Shown here: positions 16,878 through 24,484 of the stretch, piece after piece
Numbering within the stretch: position 1 is the stretch's first letter
Layout of the letters: every line of letters starts with the position of its first letter
Assembly (NCBI GenBank): GCA_027488255.1
Contig: JAIYBZ010000017.1
Coordinates: 1-41,555, forward strand
Reading direction: 5' to 3'
Source: Comamonadaceae bacterium
GTDB lineage: Bacteria; Pseudomonadota; Gammaproteobacteria; Burkholderiales; Burkholderiaceae_C
Length of the DNA: 41,555 bases
Program-made: the position numbers and the translations under genes
The notes under the pieces: model-generated
Database searches by the model: none
Told to the model about the DNA's origin: nothing
The model's input: only the letters and a program-made list of their open reading frames with translations

Positions 16878-17966
16878 ATGACCGAACCCTCTGATTTGTC
16901 CCTACGCATCCACCAAGCCATTGCCCAAGCGGGCGGTTGGCTGGGTTTTGACCGCTTTATGACCATGGCCTTGTACGAGCCGGGGGGCGGTTATTACACC
17001 AATGCGCTGCAGAAGTTTGGCGCTCTGCCGGCATCGGGCAGTGATTTTGTCACGGCACCTTTGATGTCGCCGTTGTTTGGCAAAACGTTGGCGGTGCAAG
17101 TCCAAGCGGCTTTGCAAGCCACGGGCACCCAAGAAGTGTGGGAATTTGGTGCAGGCACCGGCGCCTTGGCCAAGCAACTGCTGAGCGGTTTGGGCGATGC
17201 CATCGGTCGCTACACCATCATCGACCTCTCTGGCACGCTGCGGGCCCGCCAAGCTGACACCTTGCTTGAATACGCTGACAAAGTGCGCTGGCTGGACAGT
17301 TGGCCCGAGGTCATTGAAGGGGTCGTGGTGGGCAATGAAGTGTTGGACGCGATGCCTGTGCAATTGCTTCAGCGCAAAAATGGCGTTTGGCATGAGCGCG
17401 GGGTGGTGAGCGTTGGCACGGGCTTCGCTTGGCAAGACCAAGTGACGCACTTGCGCCCGCCCGTCGAGATCGAGGGGCCACACGATTACCTCACCGAAAT
17501 TCATCCGCAGGCCGAGGCCTTTGTGACCAGTTTGGCCGAGCGCATGTTGGCAGGCAAAGGCGGCGCAGCCTTCTTCTTGGACTATGGTTTTCCGGAAGCC
17601 GAATACTTTCACCCCCAGCGCCACATGGGCACGCTCATGTGCCATCAGCTGCACCAAGCGGACGACAATCCGCTGCTCGACGTGGGCCAAAAAGACATCA
17701 CCGCCCATGTGAATTTCACTGGCGTGGCCTTGGCGGGACAAAACGCTGGCTTGGAAGTTTTGGGTTACACCAGCCAAGCGTGGTTTTTATTGAACTTGGG
17801 CCTGGCCGAGCAGATGGCCAAGGCCTCACTGGCAGAGCGCAGCCAAGCGCAAAGGCTGATCAACGAACACGAAATGGGCGAGTTGTTCAAGGTGATCGGG
17901 TTTTCTACCTCAGCCGATTGGGACGCTTTGGGATTTTCCCAAGGGGACCGATCACACCGCCTCTAA
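16878..17966 (+). CDS. SAM-dependent methyltransferase, MidA/NDUFAF7 family
   Basis: A class I methyltransferase of 362 residues (Methyltransf_28 type). The mitochondrial relative NDUFAF7 methylates an arginine of complex I; bacterial members are mostly uncharacterised. Family marks are FDRFMTMALYEPGGGYY at the N-terminus, SDFVTAPLMSPLFG, the SAM-binding EFGAGTGALAKQL, VVGNEVLDAMPV, and FFLDYGFPEAEYFHPQRHMGT. I use the ATG at 16878; a GTG five codons upstream (16863) is possible. The open frame continues far upstream, but that part overlaps the divergent SDR. The DUF2905 gene follows 17 bases later. Confidence 0.88.
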   Translation: MTEPSDLSLRIHQAIAQAGGWLGFDRFMTMALYEPGGGYYTNALQKFGALPASGSDFVTAPLMSPLFGKTLAVQVQAALQATGTQEVWEFGAGTGALAKQLLSGLGDAIGRYTIIDLSGTLRARQADTLLEYADKVRWLDSWPEVIEGVVVGNEVLDAMPVQLLQRKNGVWHERGVVSVGTGFAWQDQVTHLRPPVEIEGPHDYLTEIHPQAEAFVTSLAERMLAGKGGAAFFLDYGFPEAEYFHPQRHMGTLMCHQLHQADDNPLLDVGQKDITAHVNFTGVALAGQNAGLEVLGYTSQAWFLLNLGLAEQMAKASLAERSQAQRLINEHEMGELFKVIGFSTSADWDALGFSQGDRSHRL

Positions 17967-17983
17967 GGGCAGCAAGGTCATTG

Positions 17984-18178
17984 ATGTTGCGTTGGCTGAT
18001 CGTTGTCTTGTTGGTCTTGATTGTCTTCAGTGGCCTTCAGCCTTGGTTGCAAAAGCTGGGCTTTGGTCGCTTGCCGGGGGACTTTCGGTTTCGTCTGTTT
18101 GGGCGAGAGTGGTTTCTTCCCATCACCAGCACCTTGTTGCTCAGCCTCTTGGCAGCCGCCATTGCGCGTTGGCTGTGA
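17984..18178 (+). CDS. DUF2905 small membrane protein
   Basis: A 64-residue protein with two predicted membrane helices (residues 2-17 and about 48-62) joined by a short loop carrying GRLPGDFRFRLFGREWFLP. This is the recognisable DUF2905 pattern. It lies at the end of a longer open frame and is easily missed. The ATG at 17984 is preceded by GCAAGG about eight bases upstream, a plausible ribosome-binding site. It is 17 bases after the methyltransferase stop, so probably in one transcript. Function is unknown for the family. Confidence 0.85.
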   Translation: MLRWLIVVLLVLIVFSGLQPWLQKLGFGRLPGDFRFRLFGREWFLPITSTLLLSLLAAAIARWL

Positions 18179-18518
18179 GGTCTAAGGTTCTCAAAAAAAC
18201 AACAGCTTTAACGTGTTACAGTGCAGCACGCCAATGGCGACTTATGCCTTCTCGCTCTTTCTGAGCCGATAGCGCATCCCGGCAGAGGGATGCCAGTCTT
18301 GTCCTCCACTGTGCACATCGACCGCCATGCAAGTTTGCGCTGGTTTCAGACGATTTATGGCTTCCTTTTGACGCACCTCTGCACGGTGATGTTCAGTGGC
18401 CGACCTTGCGGTCGGTCCATCGGGGGCATTTTTTTTGGCACCGGGACATGCCAAGAACTTCGCCGCAGCGACGTCCCAAGAGGCAAGCAGAGCGGCAAGA
18501 CCCCTTTCGTTAAAATAT
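18179..18518. other. 340-bp non-coding stretch with two hairpins
   Basis: No convincing gene is seen; a 104-residue minus-strand frame (18242-18556) lacks any family look. It contains two clear stem-loops. One is GCATCCC (18274-18280) / GGGATGC (18287-18293). The other is CCGACC (18400-18405) / GGTCGG (18410-18415), extendable by two pairs and followed twelve bases later by a run of T (about 18430-18437). The second may be an imperfect terminator for the upstream unit or part of a leader. A TAAAAT (18511-18516) could be a -10 box for the next genes. Confidence 0.5.
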
Positions 18519-18554
18519 ATGACACAACAAGACTGTTCACACCAACCCATCTCC

Positions 18555-18770
18555 ATGGGAAAATTCAGAATTCAACCGTGCTCCAGGGTCCTGCCCAATG
18601 GGGCTTTCGGGGCTCAAGTTTCCGTGGCCAGTGGCCGTGGCAGTGCCAGCACCGACCGTGTGATGCGTTTTGTGCCTGAATTTGCAACGCCTGATGCCGC
18701 CAACCAATATGCCCTCAATGAGGGACTGTTGTGGGTTGAGCGCCAGACGGCCAAACCGATACTGCTTTGA
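18555..18770 (+). CDS. Small conserved hypothetical protein upstream of infA
   Basis: A 71-residue protein starting MGKFRIQPCSRV, with a central GxFGAQVSVASGRGSASTDRV block and an aromatic/acidic C-terminal part (RFVPEFATPDAANQYALNEGLLWVE). I remember similar short proteins near cold-shock genes in Burkholderiales, but cannot name a family. It is soluble, has no signal peptide, and mixes beta-strand-like and helical stretches. An alternative ATG at 18519 would give 83 residues, but it almost coincides with a possible -10 box (TAAAAT at 18511-18516). No strong ribosome-binding site is seen for either. infA starts 14 bases after its stop, so the two are probably co-expressed. Confidence 0.6.
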   Translation: MGKFRIQPCSRVLPNGAFGAQVSVASGRGSASTDRVMRFVPEFATPDAANQYALNEGLLWVERQTAKPILL

Positions 18771-18784
18771 GAAAGACGTTTTAA

Positions 18785-19045
18785 ATGGCTAAAGAAGAAC
18801 TGATTGAACTGATGGGCGTGGTGAACGAAGTTTTGCCCGACACCCGTTTTCGTGTGACGCTGGACAACGGCCACCAACTGATTGCTTATTCGGCCGGCAA
18901 GATGCGTAAAAATCACATCCGCATTTTGGCGGGGGACCGTGTCACGCTCGAACTCTCGCCTTACGATTTGAGCAAAGGCCGCATCAGCTTCCGTCACTTG
19001 GCAGGCCGTGCCCCCATGGCCCCACGCCGCCCACCGACCCGTTAA
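18785..19045 (+). CDS. infA: Translation initiation factor IF-1
   Basis: Small OB-fold factor that binds the 30S A site with IF-2 and IF-3. The core is clear: [24 protein letters not shown]..., then [20 protein letters not shown] and [22 protein letters not shown]. At 86 residues it is longer than the 72-residue E. coli protein, through a basic, proline-rich C-terminal tail ([10 protein letters not shown]). Betaproteobacteria often carry two infA genes. This copy sits outside the ribosomal protein cluster, next to a small hypothetical gene and trxC, so it may be the accessory copy. That cannot be settled from one window. Confidence 0.93.
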   Translation: MAKEELIELMGVVNEVLPDTRFRVTLDNGHQLIAYSAGKMRKNHIRILAGDRVTLELSPYDLSKGRISFRHLAGRAPMAPRRPPTR

Positions 19046-19127
19046 TGGCCGCGTTGATCTGCGTCAATTCAACAGACTCTTGAATCGCACAACATGAACC
19101 CCAAGTGAATCAACACAGGGGAATTTC

Positions 19128-19574
19128 ATGACCAGTTCGACAGACGCATTGCACATTGTTTGCCCACATTGCCACACCACCAACCGGGTCCGTGTGGCCG
19201 ATATGGTGCAAGGACCCGATTGCGGTCAATGTCACCAAGCCCTTTTTGAGCAACACCCCTCGACGCTCGATGCGTCCAGCTTTGACAAGCACATTGGCCG
19301 CAGCCATGTGCCAGTGCTGGTGGATTTTTGGGCGCCGTGGTGTGGCCCTTGCCGCATGATGGCGCCGGCGTTTGAGCAAGCTGCTGGCCTGTTGGAGCCC
19401 CAAGTGCGGCTGGCCAAACTCAACACCGAAGACGAACAAGCCATCGCCGCGCGCTTTCACATTCGGAGCATTCCGACCTTGGCCTTGTTTGTGAACGGCC
19501 AAGAAGTGGCGCGTCAAGCAGGCGCCTTTCGCACAGCGGCCGATATCGCCGACTGGACGCGCTCACACCTTTGA
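19128..19574 (+). CDS. trxC: Thioredoxin 2 (TrxC)
   Basis: Cytoplasmic thioredoxin with an N-terminal zinc finger. The finger is Cys12-x2-Cys15 and Cys32-x2-Cys35 (CPHC, CGQC). The active site is WCGPC (71-75) in DFWAPWCGPCRMMAP. The cis-proline loop is in RSIPTLALF. 148 residues matches TrxC. In E. coli this thioredoxin is induced by oxidative stress; no OxyR site was identified here. It converges with cca, with seven bases between the stops and no good terminator. Confidence 0.95.
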   Translation: MTSSTDALHIVCPHCHTTNRVRVADMVQGPDCGQCHQALFEQHPSTLDASSFDKHIGRSHVPVLVDFWAPWCGPCRMMAPAFEQAAGLLEPQVRLAKLNTEDEQAIAARFHIRSIPTLALFVNGQEVARQAGAFRTAADIADWTRSHL

Positions 19575-19581
19575 ATCTTTT

Positions 19582-20853
19582 TCAGTGCGCATCGTCCCAA
19601 CGGGACAAGCACTCTGCAATGGCTTGGACTCGGGCAGCCGCAATTTGCGCCCCGATCTGAGGGCCCTTCAGGCCTTGTGCGGCCGCTGCCTGAGCCAGTG
19701 GGGCGGTATTGACCGACAACGCGGCTTGTTGGGCTTGCAGCAAGCGGGCTCCTTGGGGATAAGCCGCTTCGGCAAAGCCCTTTCGGCCACGCGCATCGCA
19801 TTCACAGGCTTGCACAATGTGCGCAAAACGATCGGCCTGACGCAGGGCGTCGCAGCGTTCCAAGAGCCGCATCACGGCCTCGGCATTGAGGTCAGCGCTG
19901 CGGTGAATGTGGCCATGCTCACGCGCCACCACTTCTGCCAATTCTTTGGAGTCGGTGGGCACGCGCCATCGCGCGCACACCTGTTGCAACAGTTTCACAC
20001 TGCGGGTTTCGTGGCCGATGTGCCGAGGCAGCGCGTCTGCCGGGGTGGTGCCTTTGCCCAAGTCGTGCAACATGGCCGCCACGCGCACCGCCAGTGGGGC
20101 ATTCAGACGCGCGCACATGTCCATCACCAACAGCATGTGCGCTCCGGTGTCCACCTCGGGGTGGTACTCGGCACGTTGGGGCACGCCCCAGAGTCGGTCT
20201 AACTCGGGCAACAACACCTTCAAGGCGCCGCAGTCGCGCAGCACCTCGAACATGCGTGAGGGCGTTTCGGTCATTAGCCCTTTGGCCACTTCTTGCCAAA
20301 CACGCTCGGGCACCAAGTGGTCGACTTCGCCGTCCTCGACCATTTGCCGCATGAGGGCCAAGGTTTCGGGCGCCACTGAAAAGTCTGAGAACCGGGCTGC
20401 AAATCGCGCCAATCGCAAGATGCGCACCGGATCTTCGGCAAACGCCGGGGTCACGTGCCGCAAGATTTTGGCCAGCAGATCGGCTTGTCCGCCATAGGGG
20501 TCGACGATGTGGCGCTGCCATTCGCTGACCGGTTGCTGTGCATGTGCTTCGGGCACGGCCATCGCATTGACGGTCAAGTCGCGTCTGGCCAAGTCTTCTT
20601 CAAGCGTCACATCGGGCGCGGCTTGCACGGCAAAGCCTTTGTAGCCGCGTGCGGTTTTGCGCTCGGTGCGGGCCAAGGCAAATTCTTCGCGGGTCTGGGG
20701 GTGCAAAAACACAGGAAAGTCTTTGCCCACAGGCACATACCCCAAGGCGGTCATCGACTCTGGGGTGCTGCCCACCACCACCCAGTCCCGGTCATTGACG
20801 GGCAGCCCCATGAGCGCATCCCGCACCGCTCCCCCCACCACGTAAACAGCCAT
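19582..20853 (-). CDS. cca: CCA tRNA nucleotidyltransferase (with HD domain)
   Basis: Adds or repairs the 3' CCA of tRNAs. N-terminal motifs of class II nucleotidyltransferases are VYVVGGAVRD and the metal-binding DRDWVVVG; RRDLTVNAMA and the RFAARF helix follow. An HD phosphohydrolase domain with AAMLHDLGKG (about residue 255) follows, as in gammaproteobacterial multifunctional CCA enzymes, which also carry phosphatase and 2',3'-cyclic phosphodiesterase activity. Starts: the ATG at 20853 (423 residues) is preferred. A GTG at 20865 overlaps the GST stop as GTGA and would add four residues, so coupling is possible either way. Confidence 0.95.
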   Translation of the reverse strand: MAVYVVGGAVRDALMGLPVNDRDWVVVGSTPESMTALGYVPVGKDFPVFLHPQTREEFALARTERKTARGYKGFAVQAAPDVTLEEDLARRDLTVNAMAVPEAHAQQPVSEWQRHIVDPYGGQADLLAKILRHVTPAFAEDPVRILRLARFAARFSDFSVAPETLALMRQMVEDGEVDHLVPERVWQEVAKGLMTETPSRMFEVLRDCGALKVLLPELDRLWGVPQRAEYHPEVDTGAHMLLVMDMCARLNAPLAVRVAAMLHDLGKGTTPADALPRHIGHETRSVKLLQQVCARWRVPTDSKELAEVVAREHGHIHRSADLNAEAVMRLLERCDALRQADRFAHIVQACECDARGRKGFAEAAYPQGARLLQAQQAALSVNTAPLAQAAAAQGLKGPQIGAQIAAARVQAIAECLSRWDDAH

Positions 20854-20861
20854 GCGCGTGG

Positions 20862-21545
20862 TCACCGGTGGAGTCGGAAGGGTTCTTCAATCGGAATGAA
20901 GTCTTGTTCCGCCAAGGCCCCGTCTGTCCAAGCTTTCACGCCCGGCAAAGCGCACACGCGGTCCATGTAGGCCGCCACATCGGCGGGTACAGGCAGGGCA
21001 TAGGTTTTCAGGCGCATGACGACCGGTGCGAAATAAGCATCGGCCACGCTGAAGTCGCCAAACAACAAAGGCCCGCCGTGTTCGGCCAGCAGGCTGCTCC
21101 ACAAGGTACACAGGCGCGTTAAGTCGGCGCGCAAGGCGGCGTTGTCGCGCAGGGCCAGTGCCCCCACCTCCGGCAGATGCGCCTCGATGTTCATGGGGCA
21201 AGCGCTGCGCAGTCCCATAAAGCCGCTGTGCATGTCGCTGCAAATGCTGCGCGCACGGGCGCGGGCGGCGCGGTCTTGGGGCCAGAGTTTTTTCTCGGGA
21301 AACTGCTCGGCGACATATTCGGAAATGGCCAAAGAATCCCAGACCACCAGCCCATCGTGCACCAGCACCGGCACCTTGCCTGACGGGTTGAGCGCCAAAA
21401 TTTTGTTTTTGAACACCGAGTCGGCAGAAAAGCCGTCAAAGCGCACCAAGACCTCTTTGAACTCAATCCCGGCTTGGCGCAAGAGCACCCCAGGTCGCAT
21501 GGACCATGAAGAATAGTTTTTATTGCCGATGTAAAGCTCAAGCAT
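20862..21545 (-). CDS. Glutathione S-transferase family protein
   Basis: A 227-residue GST. The N-terminal thioredoxin-like domain begins MLELYIGNKNYSSWSMRP with the catalytic-type serine region (NYSSWS). It continues to the cis-proline GKVPVLVHDG and the glutathione-contacting WDSLAISEYVAE. The helical C-terminal domain follows. An excellent AGGAG ribosome-binding site precedes the ATG at 21545. The stop overlaps the upstream GTG option of cca. Substrates of this GST type are unknown. The 178-base gap to the upstream NDUFA9-like gene contains hairpins (21612-21632, 21684-21699), so it may have its own promoter. Confidence 0.88.
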   Translation of the reverse strand: MLELYIGNKNYSSWSMRPGVLLRQAGIEFKEVLVRFDGFSADSVFKNKILALNPSGKVPVLVHDGLVVWDSLAISEYVAEQFPEKKLWPQDRAARARARSICSDMHSGFMGLRSACPMNIEAHLPEVGALALRDNAALRADLTRLCTLWSSLLAEHGGPLLFGDFSVADAYFAPVVMRLKTYALPVPADVAAYMDRVCALPGVKAWTDGALAEQDFIPIEEPFRLHR

Positions 21546-21611
21546 GGGGATCTCCTGGGTGATGACGGTGATGTTAATGCCACTTCCCTCGCCATGGGAA
21601 AGCGCCGCACA

Positions 21612-21699
21612 GGGCTTTGTGCCTGAAAGCCCGAATCAATCGGTCGAAATCATTGTTGTGGGCACTGAATGAGCCCCGTTCTTTCGAACTGTCGTTCGA
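21612..21699. repeat. Two stem-loops between NDUFA9-like and GST genes
   Basis: GGGCTTT (21612-21618) / AAAGCCC (21626-21632) with a 7-base loop, and TCGAAC (21684-21689) / GTTCGA (21694-21699) with a 4-base loop. Around the second, a TTCTTT at its left and AAAGAA some bases to its right add a further partner. Neither is followed by a T-run on either strand, so they are not standard terminators. Confidence 0.55.
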
Positions 21700-21723
21700 C
21701 CGCTGGGTGGAAAGAATCCGGGC

Positions 21724-22677
21724 CTATCGACCGGCGTGCTCGCGCCAAAGGTTGAGTCGACTGCGTGGGCCGCGATGGCCCAAATAGGTCGGGGCCACGC
21801 CCGATGCAGATGCCGCAGAAATGCCCAAATCGGCTAAGCCCGGCCACTGGCCCGAGGCGATGTTGTCCACTTTCATGGAGGCCAAATTGTCCCGACTCAT
21901 CAGCGGTTCGCCGGGCAACATTTCCATGGCCATGGCTTGCAGCCAGCCCATCCATGTCGGTAAGCCCACCACGCTTCGGCCGCGCCCATGGTTCACGCCG
22001 GCCCATTGACCGGCAGCTTGCACCAGCTCGCCCAGAGTCATCACTTCGGGGCCACACAGCTCGTAGGTTTGGCCAATGGTGTCGGGCCGCTGCAAGCTGG
22101 TCACCACCGCTCGAGCGACATCGCCTACCCAAACAGGTTGAAAGCGCGTCTGCTGACGCGCCAAGGGCATGACCGGGGCGAGGGCTTGCAAGTCGGCAAA
22201 GAGGTTGAGAAATTTGTCTTCGGCCCCAAAGATCACGCTCGGCCGCAGCACAGTGAGTTGCAGTGGCGCTTGCTGCAGCACAGCTTCCCCCCGCGCTTTG
22301 CTGCGCTGGTACATCGAGGGCCCTTGCGCATCGGCCCCCAAGGCGCTGACATGCACCAAACGCTGAACCCCCGCCACTTGCATGGCTTGGGCGATCTTGC
22401 GAGGCAGTTCGGTGTGCACCTGCTCGAATCGTTCATTGCTGCCATGCAAAACCGCCACCAGATTGACCACGGCATCGTGCCCCGGCATCAATCTCGCCAA
22501 ATCGGCTTCCTTGTGCACCGAGGCTTCGAGCACGGTCAAACCTGGCAGACCTTGAATACGGGCCGCATGGCTGGCGCGCCGAGTGGGCACCGTGATGTGC
22601 CAGCCCAAACGGGCCAGCTGCTCACACACTTGACGGCCTACAAAACCACTGCCACCCAAAACCAGAACGCGCTGCAT
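21724..22677 (-). CDS. Complex I NDUFA9-type NAD(P)-binding epimerase family protein
   Basis: An extended-SDR protein of 317 residues, starting at the ATG at 22677 with the Rossmann motif LVLGGSGFVG. It resembles the NDUFA9 accessory subunit of complex I and related bacterial proteins: HVSALGA in the middle, SKARGEAVL where SDRs have the Tyr-x3-Lys helix (here YQRSKARGE), then LRPSVIFGAEDKFLN. The YxxxK is present (MYQRSK), so catalysis is possible, but bacterial function is unknown. It starts seven bases after the amidohydrolase stop and is co-transcribed with it. Confidence 0.82.
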   Translation of the reverse strand: MQRVLVLGGSGFVGRQVCEQLARLGWHITVPTRRASHAARIQGLPGLTVLEASVHKEADLARLMPGHDAVVNLVAVLHGSNERFEQVHTELPRKIAQAMQVAGVQRLVHVSALGADAQGPSMYQRSKARGEAVLQQAPLQLTVLRPSVIFGAEDKFLNLFADLQALAPVMPLARQQTRFQPVWVGDVARAVVTSLQRPDTIGQTYELCGPEVMTLGELVQAAGQWAGVNHGRGRSVVGLPTWMGWLQAMAMEMLPGEPLMSRDNLASMKVDNIASGQWPGLADLGISAASASGVAPTYLGHRGPRSRLNLWREHAGR

Positions 22678-22684
22678 ATGTGGC

Positions 22685-23896
22685 TCAAGCCGTTGGGGTG
22701 GGCTTGGCCAGCCATTGCGTGGCCAACTCAACCCAATAGGTGCCGCCCAGAGGAATCAGGTCGTCATTGAAGTCGTAGCTCGGGTTGTGCAAGGTGCAAG
22801 GGCCACCGCCGTGGCCCATTTCACGGTGCGCGCCATCGCCGTTGCTGATGAAGACATACGCCCCAGGCTTGGCTTGCAGCATGTAGGAGAAGTCTTCGGC
22901 ACCCATGGTGGGCTCTTGCACCATGACCTGCTCGGCGCCCACAATGCCGGCCATCACTTGCCGTGCAAACTCGGCCTCTGCTGCGCTGTTGATGGTGGGC
23001 GGGTAGTTGCGGTCAAATTCAAACTCGCATTTGGCCTCGAACGCGGTGCAAATGGACTCGGCAATTTGCCGCATGCGCGATTCGATCAAATCAAGCACTT
23101 CAATGCTGAAGGTACGCACCGTGCCTTGCAGCTCGCAGAAATCGGGCACCACATTGGTGGCTTCGCCGGCATGGATCATGGTGACCGAAATCACGCCAGC
23201 GTCGACTGGTTTTTTGTTGCGGGTGATGATGGTTTGGAAGGCCTGCACCATTTGGCAGGCGATCGGCACCGGGTCAACCCCGTTGTGCGGCAGGGCCGCA
23301 TGGCTGCCCTTGCCGCGAATGGTGATCTTGAACTCGTTGCTCGATGCCATCACGGGGCCAGGGCTGACGGCAAACGTGCCGACTGCGGCGCCCGGCCAGT
23401 TGTGCATGCCGAAAACGGCTTGCATTGGAAATTTTTCGAACAAGCCGTCTTTGATCATTTCGCGTGCGCCGCCGCCGCCTTCTTCAGCGGGTTGAAAGAT
23501 CAGGTAGACGGTTCCGTCAAAGTCTCGGTGTTTCGAAAAATGTTTGGCAGCAGCCAGCAGCATGGCCGTGTGGCCATCGTGCCCGCAAGCGTGCATCTTG
23601 CCTTGGTGCTTGCTGGCATGCGCAAAGGTGTTGAACTCTTGCATCGGCAAGGCATCGATGTCGGCCCGCAAGCCAATGCCGCGGCCGCAAGCGCCACCGT
23701 CACGGCCATGGACAATGCCGACCACCCCCGTGGTGCCCATGCCCCGGTGAATGGGAATGCCCCAATCCGTCAGCTGTTGGGCGACCACATCGGCAGTGCG
23801 CACTTCTTGAAAGCACAGCTCGGGGTGAGCGTGAATGTCTTTGCGAATGGCCGCGATGCTGGCCGCGTCGGTGAGAATGGTATCGATGAGCTTCAT
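22685..23896 (-). CDS. M20 family amidohydrolase (hippurate hydrolase-like)
   Basis: Cytoplasmic metallo-amidohydrolase of 403 residues, related to hippuricase and N-acyl-amino acid/IAA-amino acid hydrolases (M20D). Metal-site marks are HACGHDGHTAML (Cys and His ligands), the catalytic FQPAEEGGGGA glutamate pair, GMHNWPG, and MGAEDFSYML near the end. A dimerisation lid domain lies between. The ATG at 23896 begins MKLIDTILTDAASIAAIRKDIHAHPEL, the usual family N-terminus; the open frame upstream of it is not coding. It starts a minus-strand run followed by NDUFA9-like, GST and cca genes. The natural substrate is unknown. Confidence 0.9.
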   Translation of the reverse strand: MKLIDTILTDAASIAAIRKDIHAHPELCFQEVRTADVVAQQLTDWGIPIHRGMGTTGVVGIVHGRDGGACGRGIGLRADIDALPMQEFNTFAHASKHQGKMHACGHDGHTAMLLAAAKHFSKHRDFDGTVYLIFQPAEEGGGGAREMIKDGLFEKFPMQAVFGMHNWPGAAVGTFAVSPGPVMASSNEFKITIRGKGSHAALPHNGVDPVPIACQMVQAFQTIITRNKKPVDAGVISVTMIHAGEATNVVPDFCELQGTVRTFSIEVLDLIESRMRQIAESICTAFEAKCEFEFDRNYPPTINSAAEAEFARQVMAGIVGAEQVMVQEPTMGAEDFSYMLQAKPGAYVFISNGDGAHREMGHGGGPCTLHNPSYDFNDDLIPLGGTYWVELATQWLAKPTPTA

Positions 23897-23971
23897 AAAG
23901 TGCAGTCTAGCGGGAGTTGAATATCTTTGCCAAGAGGACGATTCACGAGGCCTATCTGGCCGCAAAAAGGC

Positions 23972-24484
23972 ATGCAGAGCGTGCAAAATCCGAGTTCCAT
24001 GACCCCCAGTTTCATTGCTTCGCCCCTTTGGGGCTTTCCCCTCCTTGTGTTGACCCCCCGCTTTTGGAGGGCCGCTGGCTTGGCCCTCGGCTTGGCCGGC
24101 TTGTCGATGGGCCTGACCGCGGCGCCGCTGTTGACCTGCCAAGTCAGTTACGCAGGGACCGTGCACACCGTGACGGCCCGCCCGGTCGAAGACCCTTATC
24201 CCGTGCCCTCGGTCGATATTGGCGGGCGGTTCTGGTTCAAAGCGGTCATGGTGGGGCAGGGGCAACACATTCGGCGCATTCTTTTGTACACCTACCTGGA
24301 CGCATCGCCACACCCGGTGCTGGTGCATCAGGCCAAATATTTGCCGCCCTTTCAAGCCTCGCCTTCGGGTGGTGCGCGCTCCCCGGCCCAAGCCATGGAT
24401 TTGACGGGGCAGCATTACCTCTATGCCGGTCCGGTGGAGCGCGAGCTGATCTACAGCTGCACGCTAGAGGGGGTCCAGCCATGA
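23972..24484 (+). CDS. Secreted protein of unknown function upstream of capA-like gene
   Basis: I do not recognise this family with certainty. The protein (170 residues from the ATG at 23972; an ATG at 23999 is an alternative) has a hydrophobic segment rich in Ala, Leu and Gly ending near LTAAP, which could be a signal peptide or anchor. The mature part (about 110 residues) is rich in beta-strand pattern, with LTCQVSYAG, GGRFWFKAVMVG, IRRILLYTYLD and a C-terminal ELIYSCTLEG; the two cysteines could pair. The stop overlaps the ATG of the CapA-like gene (ATGA), so both are made together and probably act outside the cytoplasm. Confidence 0.65.
   Translation: MQSVQNPSSMTPSFIASPLWGFPLLVLTPRFWRAAGLALGLAGLSMGLTAAPLLTCQVSYAGTVHTVTARPVEDPYPVPSVDIGGRFWFKAVMVGQGQHIRRILLYTYLDASPHPVLVHQAKYLPPFQASPSGGARSPAQAMDLTGQHYLYAGPVERELIYSCTLEGVQP

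Noticed and set aside
18242..18556. 104-codon minus-strand frame in the gap before infA
   Set aside because: No motif, no ribosome-binding site, and partly opposite the small conserved gene; treated as non-coding.
23897..24415. N-terminal extension of the M20 amidohydrolase frame (173 codons)
   Set aside because: The amidohydrolase proper begins at 23896 with the family N-terminus; the extension is antisense to the secreted unknown gene.
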